DNA from: an uncultured Saprospiraceae bacterium
GTDB lineage: Bacteria; Bacteroidota; Bacteroidia; Chitinophagales; Saprospiraceae
Length of the DNA: 64,000 nt
Assembly (NCBI GenBank): GCA_937959275.1
Contig: CALGLU010000033.1
Coordinates: 33,737-97,736, forward strand
Direction: 5' to 3'
Numbering within the stretch: position 1 is the first letter of the stretch; each line of letters starts with the position of its first letter. The position numbers and the translations under genes were made by a program. Shown one piece after another: positions 33,475 through 41,716 of this stretch. The notes below the pieces were generated by a model, which was not told where the DNA came from, made no database searches, and was given only the letters and a program-made list of their open reading frames with translations.

Positions 33475-34719
33475 ATGAAATCACTATCCATTATTCTGTT
33501 TGCTTTATGTATTCATCTAGGGGCTGTCGCTCAGGACATGATCATTAAAACTAATGGCGATCAAATTGAGTGTAAAATTTTAAAAGTGCTCAAGAATTCC
33601 GTACAATTTACATTAGATGGGGACGAGAACCAATTTGAGATATTAAGATCTGAGGTATCCCAAATCATTAAAGGAGAAGAGGTCAGAAAAGAGCAGGAAA
33701 GAAGAATAAAGGAAGAAGAGGAAAATAAGAAACAAGATCAAAAGAGAAAGAAAAAAGAAGAGGAAGAAAAACTAAAAAAACTTACAAAAGAAAGAGAGCA
33801 AGAGGAGCGAAATAAAAATGAGGAAATTTTAAAACATAAGAAAAGTAAAAAGTTTAAAGATAAATTAGAAAGGAAAAAGATAATTAGTGAGGGTAATGGA
33901 GATGTGATTATTACTAAAGATGATAAAATTATTCCCGTAAAAATCATATCGATTACTAAAGATGAAATTGTGTATAAGAGCCTAGAACAGTCTGACGGAT
34001 TACAAATGGACGATAGCGTAAAGATAGCAAGGAGTGACGTCAAAGAAATCATCAAAAACTCTTCTCTAGCTGGTAACGAAACAGGGTTCCAAAAAAAGGA
34101 AGAGGAGAACAAAGTTAAAATTCAAAATATTTCGGACCTTCCCGAAGCTTATCGTAATAAAGTAAAAATGAGTTTTACAGGCTTTGGAAATGGCTCCATT
34201 ATGATAGGTTATGAAAGAGCACTCAATCTCAGACTTCGGACTGATGTAATATTATCATCTCATGGATCAGGAATAACTCCAAATAATATAGGGAAGTCGG
34301 GAATAGGTTTAGAAATAGGGTTACAGTTTAAATTAACAGCCCCAGTAGAAAGCCAAAACCTAATAGATAATCATTATTTACATGGAGCATATATTAAAGC
34401 AGCTGTCGGTGGATCTACTATTAATGAACAAATAGAAAACCTTAATAATAGTTTGGTCAAATTTGAAAATGTAAATAGAGAGTATGTTCATGCTGGATTA
34501 GATTTGGGATATCAGTGGGTATTAGGGACTAGATTAACACTAGATGTTTTTATGGGTCTTGATTATGTCATTGGTAACTTTGAATCAACTAAAAACAGAA
34601 ATGGCGTATTAGAAACCACTGAGGTACGTTTATTCGAAGACGGTGACTTGTATGGCAGTGGTAATACTGGAGTATCTGCAGGCTTACATATCGGATATTT
34701 ATTTTCCATAAAAAAGTAA
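33475..34719 (+). CDS. Exported protein with two SH3/LSm-like domains, a charged coiled coil and a barrel-like C-terminus
   Basis: 414 residues from ATG 33475. Signal peptide SIILFALCIHLGAVAQ. Domain copy 1 (about 22-75, MIIKTNGDQIECKILKVLKNSVQF) and copy 2 (about 145-200, VIITKDDKIIPVKIISITKDEIVY) are the same fold. Between them lies a Lys/Glu-rich coiled coil (about 75-140). The last about 190 residues resemble an outer-membrane barrel (MSFTGFGNGSIMIGYERALNLRLRT ... GLHIGYLF). The stop overlaps the next gene's ATG (TAATG). A surface or periplasm-spanning role is inferred; no named family. Confidence 0.75.
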   Translation: MKSLSIILFALCIHLGAVAQDMIIKTNGDQIECKILKVLKNSVQFTLDGDENQFEILRSEVSQIIKGEEVRKEQERRIKEEEENKKQDQKRKKKEEEEKLKKLTKEREQEERNKNEEILKHKKSKKFKDKLERKKIISEGNGDVIITKDDKIIPVKIISITKDEIVYKSLEQSDGLQMDDSVKIARSDVKEIIKNSSLAGNETGFQKKEEENKVKIQNISDLPEAYRNKVKMSFTGFGNGSIMIGYERALNLRLRTDVILSSHGSGITPNNIGKSGIGLEIGLQFKLTAPVESQNLIDNHYLHGAYIKAAVGGSTINEQIENLNNSLVKFENVNREYVHAGLDLGYQWVLGTRLTLDVFMGLDYVIGNFESTKNRNGVLETTEVRLFEDGDLYGSGNTGVSAGLHIGYLFSIKK

Positions 34720-35435
34720 TGGGTAAAATGGATAATCATAAATTTCTGATTTTAATAGTCACTATTTTAGGCTTGAGCCTAACCTCATTATCCGTTTTAG
34801 CTCAGGATATAATTACTACTAAAGAAGGGGAGGTGCTTAAAGTATATATCATAGAGCAATCCTTTGAGACGATAACTTATCGGGAGTTTGATGATCCCTA
34901 TCAATTGCTTTTTACAGTGCCTAAATCTTCAATTCTAAAAATCCAATATGTAGAAACGCTTCCATCCGAAAGTGATATAAATGGATTGCCTAAAATATCT
35001 AAGCAATCAAGCTCTGGTAATAAATTTATAGTTGATGGGGAAAGAGATTATACGCTAAAAGAAATAGAGGAATTTTTAATATTAGATAAGTATGCTGAGG
35101 AACATTTTAAATCCTATAAGAATAAAAAACATCTTGCTAATGTTTTAGGATTCTCATCGATAGTTTGTATCCCTATAGGTTTAGGAGTTGCAGCCGCAGG
35201 TAATGACCTCCCAAGTCTAATAGCTGGGTTTTTGATAATAATAGGAGGAACCCCGATTTTAGGTACTGCAGGGATTATCGCGTTAGTATCAGCAAATAGA
35301 TCTAAAAATAATGCCTTCGATGCTTACGGAATTTCTTTGCTAGAACAAGATTCTAAACTAAAGTCAGTAAGAGAAATTCCTCAGGTAAAACTCGGATTAG
35401 TATCTTCTGGGATAGGTCTCGAAATAAGGTTTTAA
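34719..35435 (+). CDS. Exported protein with one SH3/LSm-like domain and a hydrophobic hairpin
   Basis: 238 residues with a signal peptide (LILIVTILGLSLTSLSVLAQ). Residues about 28-80 repeat the same small beta domain (DIITTKEGEVLKVYIIEQSFETITYREFDDPY) seen in the preceding gene and at 4970-5863. Further on are two hydrophobic segments (about 140-165 and 170-195), so the C-terminal half is probably membrane-embedded. It is translationally coupled to the preceding gene. No named family or function is recognised. It is convergent with ubiD, 7 bases away. Confidence 0.7.
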   Translation: MGKMDNHKFLILIVTILGLSLTSLSVLAQDIITTKEGEVLKVYIIEQSFETITYREFDDPYQLLFTVPKSSILKIQYVETLPSESDINGLPKISKQSSSGNKFIVDGERDYTLKEIEEFLILDKYAEEHFKSYKNKKHLANVLGFSSIVCIPIGLGVAAAGNDLPSLIAGFLIIIGGTPILGTAGIIALVSANRSKNNAFDAYGISLLEQDSKLKSVREIPQVKLGLVSSGIGLEIRF

Positions 35436-35442
35436 ATTATAT

Positions 35443-37254
35443 TTAAACAAGGCCATCCATAATCTTATCTACTCTGTTACTCACATCAGGATCATGTACA
35501 AGTTCAGGAGCGTGATGTGGTTTTATCCGGGCGTCGATAATTAATGAGCCTCTACATCCCCAATGCTTAAATTCCGTAAACGCATCGACTCCGTAAATAT
35601 CATGACTCGGATTTGCTCGAGTAAAACTGACCCAGACAAAATTATTAAGGGTTGCAGCTGTAAACTTAGGATCGTCGCATATAACTATCAGTGGGTAGGA
35701 TTCTAAGATTTGGTTTTTGAGGTGGTCGGTAAGTGTATTTAGTTCTACTTTTGCCTGGTTATAATCTGTAAATTTTGGTCCTTTAATTCCTATAATACCC
35801 GGTCTTAAAATACAAGCTTCCTCATAATCAGAGGGTAGGGTAAAATTAGACGGCATCTCAGTGGCAAGTGATCTTTTTTGATCTCCTCTACAAGCTACTA
35901 CCAGTTTACTTCCCGCATTCCATCCACTACCGGAATAGTCTAGAGTATCGATAGTTGTTTTAGTCTGGAAATGTAAGTCCCTTGTCCAGTCCACTCTCTC
36001 GAGTACATGACGAAAATAATGATCTATATTATGAGTATCTAGTGGACCATCATCATCCGCTGCAATGAATAGAAATTTAGCAAGTGAGGTCTGACCTGAG
36101 CCCAGTATACGATTAGCTACAGTTAGGATTTCTTCTGGAACTTTTTCTCTCCATGGCATGTATCTTTCTTTACCGATAGCTATTAGTAACGGATGTACAC
36201 CGGCAGCATCTACCGCATTTAATTCTACTAAACCTGGAAATTCTTGTGCAGCTAGTTCGCCTACGAGCTGGTGTATGAGGTACCCAAAACTACTATCTTC
36301 TTGTGGTGGTCTACCTACAACAGAAAACTGCCATAACGGATCTTTACGATGATAAACTCTGTCTACTTTCATCACCGGAAAATCATGGGTCAGACTATAG
36401 TAGCCTAAATGATCCCCAAATGGGCCTTCGGGTTTTTTGACATTTTTTTGGATCGTTCCGGTGATCACAAAATCTGCATTTCCGGATAGGTAATGACCTT
36501 GATCATCCACGTTGTATAAAAAGCGTCTACCACCTAACATTCCCGCAAATGTCAGTTCACTCAGCCCTTCTGGCATAGGCATAATTGCAGAGAACGCATG
36601 AGAGGGAGGTCCTCCTACAAAAATGGATGCACGGAACGGTTTATCACTATTGTTATATTGTTGATGATGGACTCCTATTCCTCTATGTAACTGATAGTGT
36701 AATCCGATTTCCTTGTTAGGGATATAGTCGTTACCGGATAGTTGTATGCGGTACATACCTAGATTAGATTTCATAATCTTATCATCATCTGGGCCCATTG
36801 TAAACACTTGTGGAAGAGTCACAAAAGCTCCACCATCCATTGGCCAGGAAACTACTTGTGGTAACTGATCTATAGTCGTTTGTCCATATTCCACATCAGT
36901 TTTAAAAAGACTTTTTCTTGGTAAGGCTTGTAAAGCCGTAAATGGAGCAGAAGCATATTTTAATGGAGATTTTAGAGCTCTAGTCGGATCGGCTTTTAGT
37001 GATATTACTTTTTTTAATTTTTGTAATGTATCTCTAAAAATAAATTCTGTTCTTTCAAAGGTGCCGTAAATATTAGAAACCGCTTGGAATGGACTTCCTT
37101 TTACATTCTCAAATAAGATAGCGGGACCTTTATCATCGTAAATACGACGATGGATTTCTGCCATTTCTAGATTAGGATCGACTTCTCTTTTTATTCTAAG
37201 AAGTTGTCCGTCCTTCTCTAAATCATTTACGCAAGCTCTTAGATTTTTATACAT
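35443..37254 (-). CDS. UbiD-family decarboxylase
   Basis: A 603-residue prenylated-FMN-dependent (de)carboxylase family member. Recognised by QLLRIKREVDPNLEMAEIHRR at the N-terminus, NMEG-like HRGIGVHHQQYNNSDKPFRASIFVGGPPSHAFSA, GPFGDHLGYYSL, and the E-rich EFPGLVELN segment with PWREKVPEEIL. Longer than E. coli UbiD (497), as in Bacteroidota and MqnP-type menaquinone decarboxylases. A role in menaquinone synthesis is likely, given the menaquinone-based respiratory operon in the window, but the substrate cannot be proven. No ubiX partner is adjacent. It is cotranscribed or independent relative to the DUF1801 gene, 33 bases upstream. Confidence 0.88.
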   Translation of the reverse strand: MYKNLRACVNDLEKDGQLLRIKREVDPNLEMAEIHRRIYDDKGPAILFENVKGSPFQAVSNIYGTFERTEFIFRDTLQKLKKVISLKADPTRALKSPLKYASAPFTALQALPRKSLFKTDVEYGQTTIDQLPQVVSWPMDGGAFVTLPQVFTMGPDDDKIMKSNLGMYRIQLSGNDYIPNKEIGLHYQLHRGIGVHHQQYNNSDKPFRASIFVGGPPSHAFSAIMPMPEGLSELTFAGMLGGRRFLYNVDDQGHYLSGNADFVITGTIQKNVKKPEGPFGDHLGYYSLTHDFPVMKVDRVYHRKDPLWQFSVVGRPPQEDSSFGYLIHQLVGELAAQEFPGLVELNAVDAAGVHPLLIAIGKERYMPWREKVPEEILTVANRILGSGQTSLAKFLFIAADDDGPLDTHNIDHYFRHVLERVDWTRDLHFQTKTTIDTLDYSGSGWNAGSKLVVACRGDQKRSLATEMPSNFTLPSDYEEACILRPGIIGIKGPKFTDYNQAKVELNTLTDHLKNQILESYPLIVICDDPKFTAATLNNFVWVSFTRANPSHDIYGVDAFTEFKHWGCRGSLIIDARIKPHHAPELVHDPDVSNRVDKIMDGLV

Positions 37255-37287
37255 ATAGTTAATAAAAGGTTTTAAAAAGCAAAAAGT

Positions 37288-37725
37288 TTAGCCATACTTT
37301 TGCGTCATGTATTTCCAGTCTTCATCGATGATTTTTCTTAAAATAGATTCGTCGATATCTTCCCATTTTTTAATATAAAGGCAAGCCTTTCCCGTTTTAT
37401 ATTTTCCTAGTTTTTGCATCAGCTCTTCTTTGCGAGGAAATCCAGACATCACATAAAAAGTAAGGGCTGTTTTCCGAGGTGAAAACCCAGATTTGCACAT
37501 ATCTCCTTCCCGTCCACTTTCATATTTATAATGATATTTCCCAAAACCGACGATACTACCTCCCCACATTTTAGGTTTAGTTTTAGTGACTTCCGTCAAT
37601 AATCGTAATGCTTTAAAACTATCTGATTTACGTTTTTCATGATCTATGGATTCCAGAAAAGCCATCACATCATTATCGTTTTCTAAAGTTTTGTTTTTGT
37701 TTTTATTTTTCGAATCTCCAGACAT
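37288..37725 (-). CDS. DUF1801 domain-containing protein
   Basis: A 145-residue small soluble protein with the DUF1801 (YdhG/YjdI-like) signature: KMWGGSIVGFGKYHYKYESGREGDMCKSGFSPRKTALTFYVM, followed by YKTGKACLYIKKWEDID near the C-terminus. The fold is known, the biochemical role is not. Upstream of ubiD by 33 bases; a functional link is unproven. Confidence 0.88.
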   Translation of the reverse strand: MSGDSKNKNKNKTLENDNDVMAFLESIDHEKRKSDSFKALRLLTEVTKTKPKMWGGSIVGFGKYHYKYESGREGDMCKSGFSPRKTALTFYVMSGFPRKEELMQKLGKYKTGKACLYIKKWEDIDESILRKIIDEDWKYMTQKYG

Positions 37726-38046
37726 CTTATAAGGAAGTATGATTTATCATCCAAATATACTGCAGCTGGTCTTAAGTGTTTAGTAATAAATAATATGTAA
37801 TCCGCAGGAAGCATTGAATGCATGAAGTAGGATCACCTAAAGCTATAATAGCTTTCTTTCTCATTTCGACCCATTGTAAGGCATTGAGAAATCTTTGTAC
37901 TCGTTAGATTTTAAGAAAATTATCTTAGTGATTCATTATTAAATGCTGTAATAAATCTGCAATTATGCCTTTAGTAATTAATAATCCTAAATCAATAATA
38001 ATGCTCTCAGCACATATTATTACTTTTATTATATCAAATCAATCTC
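37726..38046. other. Divergent intergenic region with a repeat remnant
   Basis: Holds a hairpin AAAGCTA/TAGCTTT (37839-37855) and a segment beginning TCATTTCGACC (37861) and ending GAGAAATCTTTG (37886-37897). The latter resembles the dispersed CATTTCGACC...GAGAAATC repeats of Bacteroidota intergenic DNA. No gene is seen. Confidence 0.4.
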
Positions 38047-38841
38047 ATGAAACAGTATCACGATCTTCTCAAGCATATCCTAAAAAATGGAAATAAAAAA
38101 TCCGACCGTACAGGCACTGGGACACTATCTTGCTTTGGTTATCAGATGAGATTTGATCTATCAGAAGGTTTTCCGATGTTAACCACCAAAAAACTACATC
38201 TTAAATCTATTATACACGAACTACTCTGGTTCCTTAACGGCGATACAAACATAAATTACCTTAAAGAAAATGGAGTTAAGATATGGGACGCTTGGGCTGA
38301 TGAGAATGGAGATCTAGGTCCTGTATATGGTAAGCAATGGAGAAGATGGGAAACACCTGATGGAAAAGTAATCGATCAAATTTCGAGATCTGTAGATCTT
38401 ATAAAAAACAATCCTGATTCTAGACGGATCATAGTTAACGCTTGGAATGTTGGAGAACTAGAACAAATGGCCTTGACGCCATGTCATTGCTTATTTCAGT
38501 TTTATGTAGCTGATGGAAAATTATCTTGCTTATTGTATCAGCGTTCGGCCGATACTTTTTTAGGGGTTCCTTTTAATATAGCATCCTATGCATTACTAAC
38601 GATGATGATAGCTCAAGTTTGCGATCTGGAGGTAGGCGAATTTATACACCACTTCGGAGATGTACATCTGTATAGTAATCATTTAGAGCAAGCAAATCTC
38701 CAATTGGCAAGAGAACATAGACCATTGCCGACATTAAAAATTAACCCTGAGGTAAAGTCCATTTTTGATTTTAAATTCGAAGATTTTACCCTAGAAAACT
38801 ACAATCCCCATCCTCATATCAAAGCAGCAGTGTCTGTCTAA
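38047..38841 (+). CDS. thyA: Thymidylate synthase
   Basis: 264 residues, the same length as E. coli ThyA. Methylates dUMP to dTMP using 5,10-methylene-tetrahydrofolate. Catalytic Cys146 lies in [13 protein letters not shown]. Substrate and cofactor residues [46 protein letters not shown] and HHFGDVHLY are intact. The C-terminal IKAAVSV closes the active site. A stand-alone gene; folK and a deoxynucleoside kinase elsewhere in the window feed the same folate and nucleotide pools. Confidence 0.97.
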   Translation: MKQYHDLLKHILKNGNKKSDRTGTGTLSCFGYQMRFDLSEGFPMLTTKKLHLKSIIHELLWFLNGDTNINYLKENGVKIWDAWADENGDLGPVYGKQWRRWETPDGKVIDQISRSVDLIKNNPDSRRIIVNAWNVGELEQMALTPCHCLFQFYVADGKLSCLLYQRSADTFLGVPFNIASYALLTMMIAQVCDLEVGEFIHHFGDVHLYSNHLEQANLQLAREHRPLPTLKINPEVKSIFDFKFEDFTLENYNPHPHIKAAVSV

Positions 38842-39213
38842 AAAAAATAGGTTTAAGGCAATCAGATATAAAAGTAATTTTTAGTTTAAATCCTTATAAA
38901 GATCTTATTATGCTAAGCAACTTCCTCGTTATAAAATATGTTTTGATATACTTTGATACAACAAAGTTGACAGACTTAGTTTAAAGAGAAACACCTCCAA
39001 GATGTTGTCCTCGTATGGTAGATGTTTTGATCTTATCGATTCTTAATTAAAACGGATAAAAACGGGTGGTTTTACATAAAATCACTTCTCGATTAATCAG
39101 TTATGTATAAAAAATACGTTCCATTATAGGGGGAACGTTTTTAAATTCGACTAAGTGGTACGGCTCATGTCGTAACATTGTGTTAACATACATAACAATT
39201 TGTTTACCTTCGT
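38842..39213. other. Intergenic region with a terminator-like hairpin
   Basis: 372 bases between thyA and the lipoprotein gene. It contains a TTTTGATATACTTTGATACAACAAAG stretch near 38940 related to repeats flanking the tRNA at 18.6 kb, the hairpin at 39116-39138, and a promoter-like TACCTTCG (39205-39212). No ORF or RNA gene is supported. Confidence 0.4.
39116..39142 (+). terminator. Terminator-like hairpin after thyA
   Basis: ACGTTCC (39116-39122) pairs with GGAACGT (39132-39138) around a 9-base loop and runs into TTTTT. It is 275 bases past thyA, so it could terminate a longer thyA transcript or insulate the following operon. Confidence 0.6.
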
Positions 39214-39612
39214 ATGAATAAAAATAAGTCTATGAGAGTTGTTCTATTTCTCGCCGTATTATTTGCCTTTGGTTCTTGCTCTGTCGAGGAAGGGAAAGGA
39301 GGTAGGGCTACGATTACGGGTAAAGTTTTTGTGCAAGATTTTAATGGAGAAGGTGAACTGATTGTTGAGGATTATGCACCAGACTGGGACGTTTTTATTG
39401 TGTATGGAGAAGATGATTTTTACAGTGATGCGACGACTACCCACTATGACGGTACTTACATATTTGAGTATTTATACGAGGGGGATTATGAAGTATACGC
39501 ATATTCTAAATGTAATGCCTGCGCTAATAATATAGAACCTATAACCATTAAGGCACAGGTTACAAGTGCTGATCAAGTAATAGAATTAGAAGATTTGAGA
39601 GTCATAGATTAA
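39214..39612 (+). CDS. Lipoprotein with a carboxypeptidase-regulatory-like beta domain
   Basis: 132 residues. Lipoprotein signal MRVVLFLAVLFAFGSC, lipid Cys22. The mature part (about residues 30-132, ATITGKVFVQDF...YDGTYIFEYLYEGDYEVYAYSK) is a small beta-sandwich of the peptidase-regulatory (CarboxypepD_reg-like) type. It starts the VTC-DUF4956-DUF2490 operon (1-base overlap with the next gene). A TACCTTCG -7-like element ends one base before ATG 39214. If this is the promoter, translation may start at 39214 without a leader or at ATG 39232. Confidence 0.75.
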   Translation: MNKNKSMRVVLFLAVLFAFGSCSVEEGKGGRATITGKVFVQDFNGEGELIVEDYAPDWDVFIVYGEDDFYSDATTTHYDGTYIFEYLYEGDYEVYAYSKCNACANNIEPITIKAQVTSADQVIELEDLRVID

Positions 39613-40364
39613 TGAGCACTGTTTCTGACATATTATTAAATAAATTTAATTCTATAGGTCTTAGTGATTTAGGAGAAGATGCCTTATTGACGAGGCGGGA
39701 TACTAAGTTTGTTTTTAATATAAAGGAGATGGAAAAAGTGCTGGATCTTTTTGCAGATAGGAACTGGAGCATATTAGAGGTAGGAGGAGTCAGGAATCAG
39801 TTTTATAATTCTATATATTTAGATACTGCAGATTACGAGTGTTATCAGCACCATCATAATAATCGAGCAAATCGTAAAAAATTTAGATTTAGAAGATATC
39901 AAAATGGTACTTCTTTTTTTGAGATCAAAACAAAAAATAATAAAGGAATAACTGAGAAAGAAAGATGCCTGGTAGACAACGAAGAATATAACAAAGCAAT
40001 AAAGATATTTGTAAACCAGGGATCTTCGTTAAATCCGGAATTATTGGAAAAAAACATTCGCGTAAGCTATCATCGGATCACTCTTTTCCACTTAGTTACT
40101 AAAGAAAAAATTACGATCGATACTGATGTCAAAATCACGTTTAACGAGATTGTATATAATTTAGAGAATGTAGCAATCCTTGAGCTAAAACAAGAACAGT
40201 TTAATAAGAATCTCGATACTAAAAGATTGTTACAAGATCTGGGACTATTAGAGACAGGTCTTTCTAAATATTGTATCGGTATAATGGAATGTGTGCCTCA
40301 TGTTAAACATAATCAGTTTAAGCGCAAGTTTAGGATGCTAGAGAAAATAGGAAAAGCCAGCTAA
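39612..40364 (+). CDS. VTC-domain polyphosphate polymerase-like protein
   Basis: A 250-residue protein of the VTC/CYTH-like triphosphate-tunnel fold. Signature: LLTRRDTKFVFN at the start, RFRRYQNGTSFFEIKTKNNKGITEKER (basic residues and Glu lining the tunnel), ITIDTDVKI, ILELKQEQFN, and a final GLSKYCIGIM. In eukaryotic Vtc4 and bacterial homologues this fold makes polyphosphate from ATP; activity here is inferred. It sits in a four-gene unit: overlaps the lipoprotein by 1 base and is followed after 1 base by DUF4956. Confidence 0.88.
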   Translation: MSTVSDILLNKFNSIGLSDLGEDALLTRRDTKFVFNIKEMEKVLDLFADRNWSILEVGGVRNQFYNSIYLDTADYECYQHHHNNRANRKKFRFRRYQNGTSFFEIKTKNNKGITEKERCLVDNEEYNKAIKIFVNQGSSLNPELLEKNIRVSYHRITLFHLVTKEKITIDTDVKITFNEIVYNLENVAILELKQEQFNKNLDTKRLLQDLGLLETGLSKYCIGIMECVPHVKHNQFKRKFRMLEKIGKAS

Positions 40365-40365
40365 T

Positions 40366-40953
40366 ATGTTATCCAGTCTTTTAGAATTTAATGATATTGC
40401 TAATATACTAATAAGGTTTATACTTAACTTATTGGTTATCACCATCTTGATCCGTGGGGTCTACTATAATTATAGGAAGGATACAGAGTATGTATTTACT
40501 TTTTTCTTATTTAATGTCCTCATATTTTTTATTTGTTTCCTGATGATGAAGATCGAGATTTCGATGGCTTTTGGACTTGGACTCTTTGCTATTTTTGGAA
40601 TATTAAGATATCGTACAGATACCATTCCGATTAAGGAAATGACCTATCTTTTTACTGCCATCGCTCTTGCATTGATAAATGCGGTAGCTCCTTTGACAGG
40701 AGAGGTCTTGTTTATGAATGTAGCGATTGTTCTGTTTATTTATGTCATGGAAAAATTATGGTTCTCTAATAAGGAACAGTACAAGATATTTACATACGAG
40801 AAGATAGATCTTATACGAGACGGTAAAAAGGATCAGATACTAAGTGATCTTAAAAGCAGAAGCCAATTAAATATTACGCGATACGAGATTAAAAACATGA
40901 ATTTTCTTAATGACTCTGCGGATTTAAAAGTATACTTTACTCCAGATGTATAG
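40366..40953 (+). CDS. DUF4956 integral membrane protein
   Basis: 195 residues. Four hydrophobic helices (about 15-33, 43-63, 67-80 and 100-128) are followed by a soluble C-terminal domain (about 135-195). The core FGLGLFAIFGILRYRTDTIPIKEMTYLF is the DUF4956 signature. Family genes are regularly adjacent to VTC-domain genes; a scaffold or channel role in polyphosphate handling is inferred. It overlaps the next gene by 8 bases. Confidence 0.88.
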   Translation: MLSSLLEFNDIANILIRFILNLLVITILIRGVYYNYRKDTEYVFTFFLFNVLIFFICFLMMKIEISMAFGLGLFAIFGILRYRTDTIPIKEMTYLFTAIALALINAVAPLTGEVLFMNVAIVLFIYVMEKLWFSNKEQYKIFTYEKIDLIRDGKKDQILSDLKSRSQLNITRYEIKNMNFLNDSADLKVYFTPDV

Positions 40954-41593
40954 ATCCGCATTAGCAGTACTTTTTATTTCCTTTTCCTTTTGGGTCGGGG
41001 CCCAAAGTGATATTCGTCAAGATTTTGAAGTTTGGTTAGCTGCAGAAGTGGAGTATGGTGTTTTTAAAAAGACTAACGCATCATTGGCTCTAGCCAGTAG
41101 ATACGAAAACAATGCTCAGTTTTCTAAAACAAATTTTGCACAACTAGGTATACAGTTTAACCAGTTAAAGGATATATCCTTTTCGCTTCATTACCGATAT
41201 GCTGTTGATGGAAAGGATAACGAGGTAGAACAGCGGATCATGATGATAGGAGCATATAAGTATCGCCTCAAGCCTTTTGATGTTAGTTATCGATTGCGAG
41301 CAGATAACTTTTTTGGAAATGATGATTTTCTGGATCGAGTAAGGAACAAATTCCAGATCGCTTATCGTAAAAAGAAGCGCAAGTACAGACCTTTCTTATC
41401 CTATGAGCTATTTACTACAAATAAAAATAGAGGGTGGATTATGGATCAGTTTAGAGCAAAAGCAGGTTTAAAATATAAAATATCTAAATCCCAAAATATA
41501 GCATTGTACTACGGAATTCAGTCCGAATTTAATACCTCTTCACCCGAAAGAGATTTCATTTTAGGGACTTCTTATAACTATAGTTTTGATTAA
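40946..41593 (+). CDS. DUF2490 outer-membrane beta-barrel-like protein
   Basis: 215 residues with a Sec signal (ALAVLFISFSFWVGAQ) and DUF2490-like alternation of aromatic strands (DFEVWLAAEVEYGVFKKTNA, FSLHYRYAVDGKDNEVEQRIMMIG, IAYRKKKRKYRPFLSYELF, NIALYYGIQSE). Ends in an aromatic-rich strand as barrels do. It overlaps DUF4956 by 8 bases. It is the last gene of the polyphosphate-like cassette and may link it to the outer membrane. Confidence 0.8.
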   Translation: MYRSALAVLFISFSFWVGAQSDIRQDFEVWLAAEVEYGVFKKTNASLALASRYENNAQFSKTNFAQLGIQFNQLKDISFSLHYRYAVDGKDNEVEQRIMMIGAYKYRLKPFDVSYRLRADNFFGNDDFLDRVRNKFQIAYRKKKRKYRPFLSYELFTTNKNRGWIMDQFRAKAGLKYKISKSQNIALYYGIQSEFNTSSPERDFILGTSYNYSFD

Positions 41594-41658
41594 AAGAATT
41601 TGCTTAGCAATAGTGTTATTTAGATGCAGTCTAAATAATTCGGTAAGTCATATATTAA

Positions 41659-41689
41659 TTGGTCATGATGTCTTGTAATTTTAACTTTG
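41659..41689 (+). promoter_or_regulatory. Promoter of the act-cox operon
   Basis: TTG at 41659-41661, a 20-base spacer, then TAACTTTG at 41682-41689: an exact TTG-N20-TAnnTTTG Bacteroidota promoter. The expected start site is about 41695, giving a short leader before the actA start at 41717 or 41762. Confidence 0.65.
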
Positions 41690-41716
41690 TCGCCGTGTAA
41701 GTGACATTACTATGAC

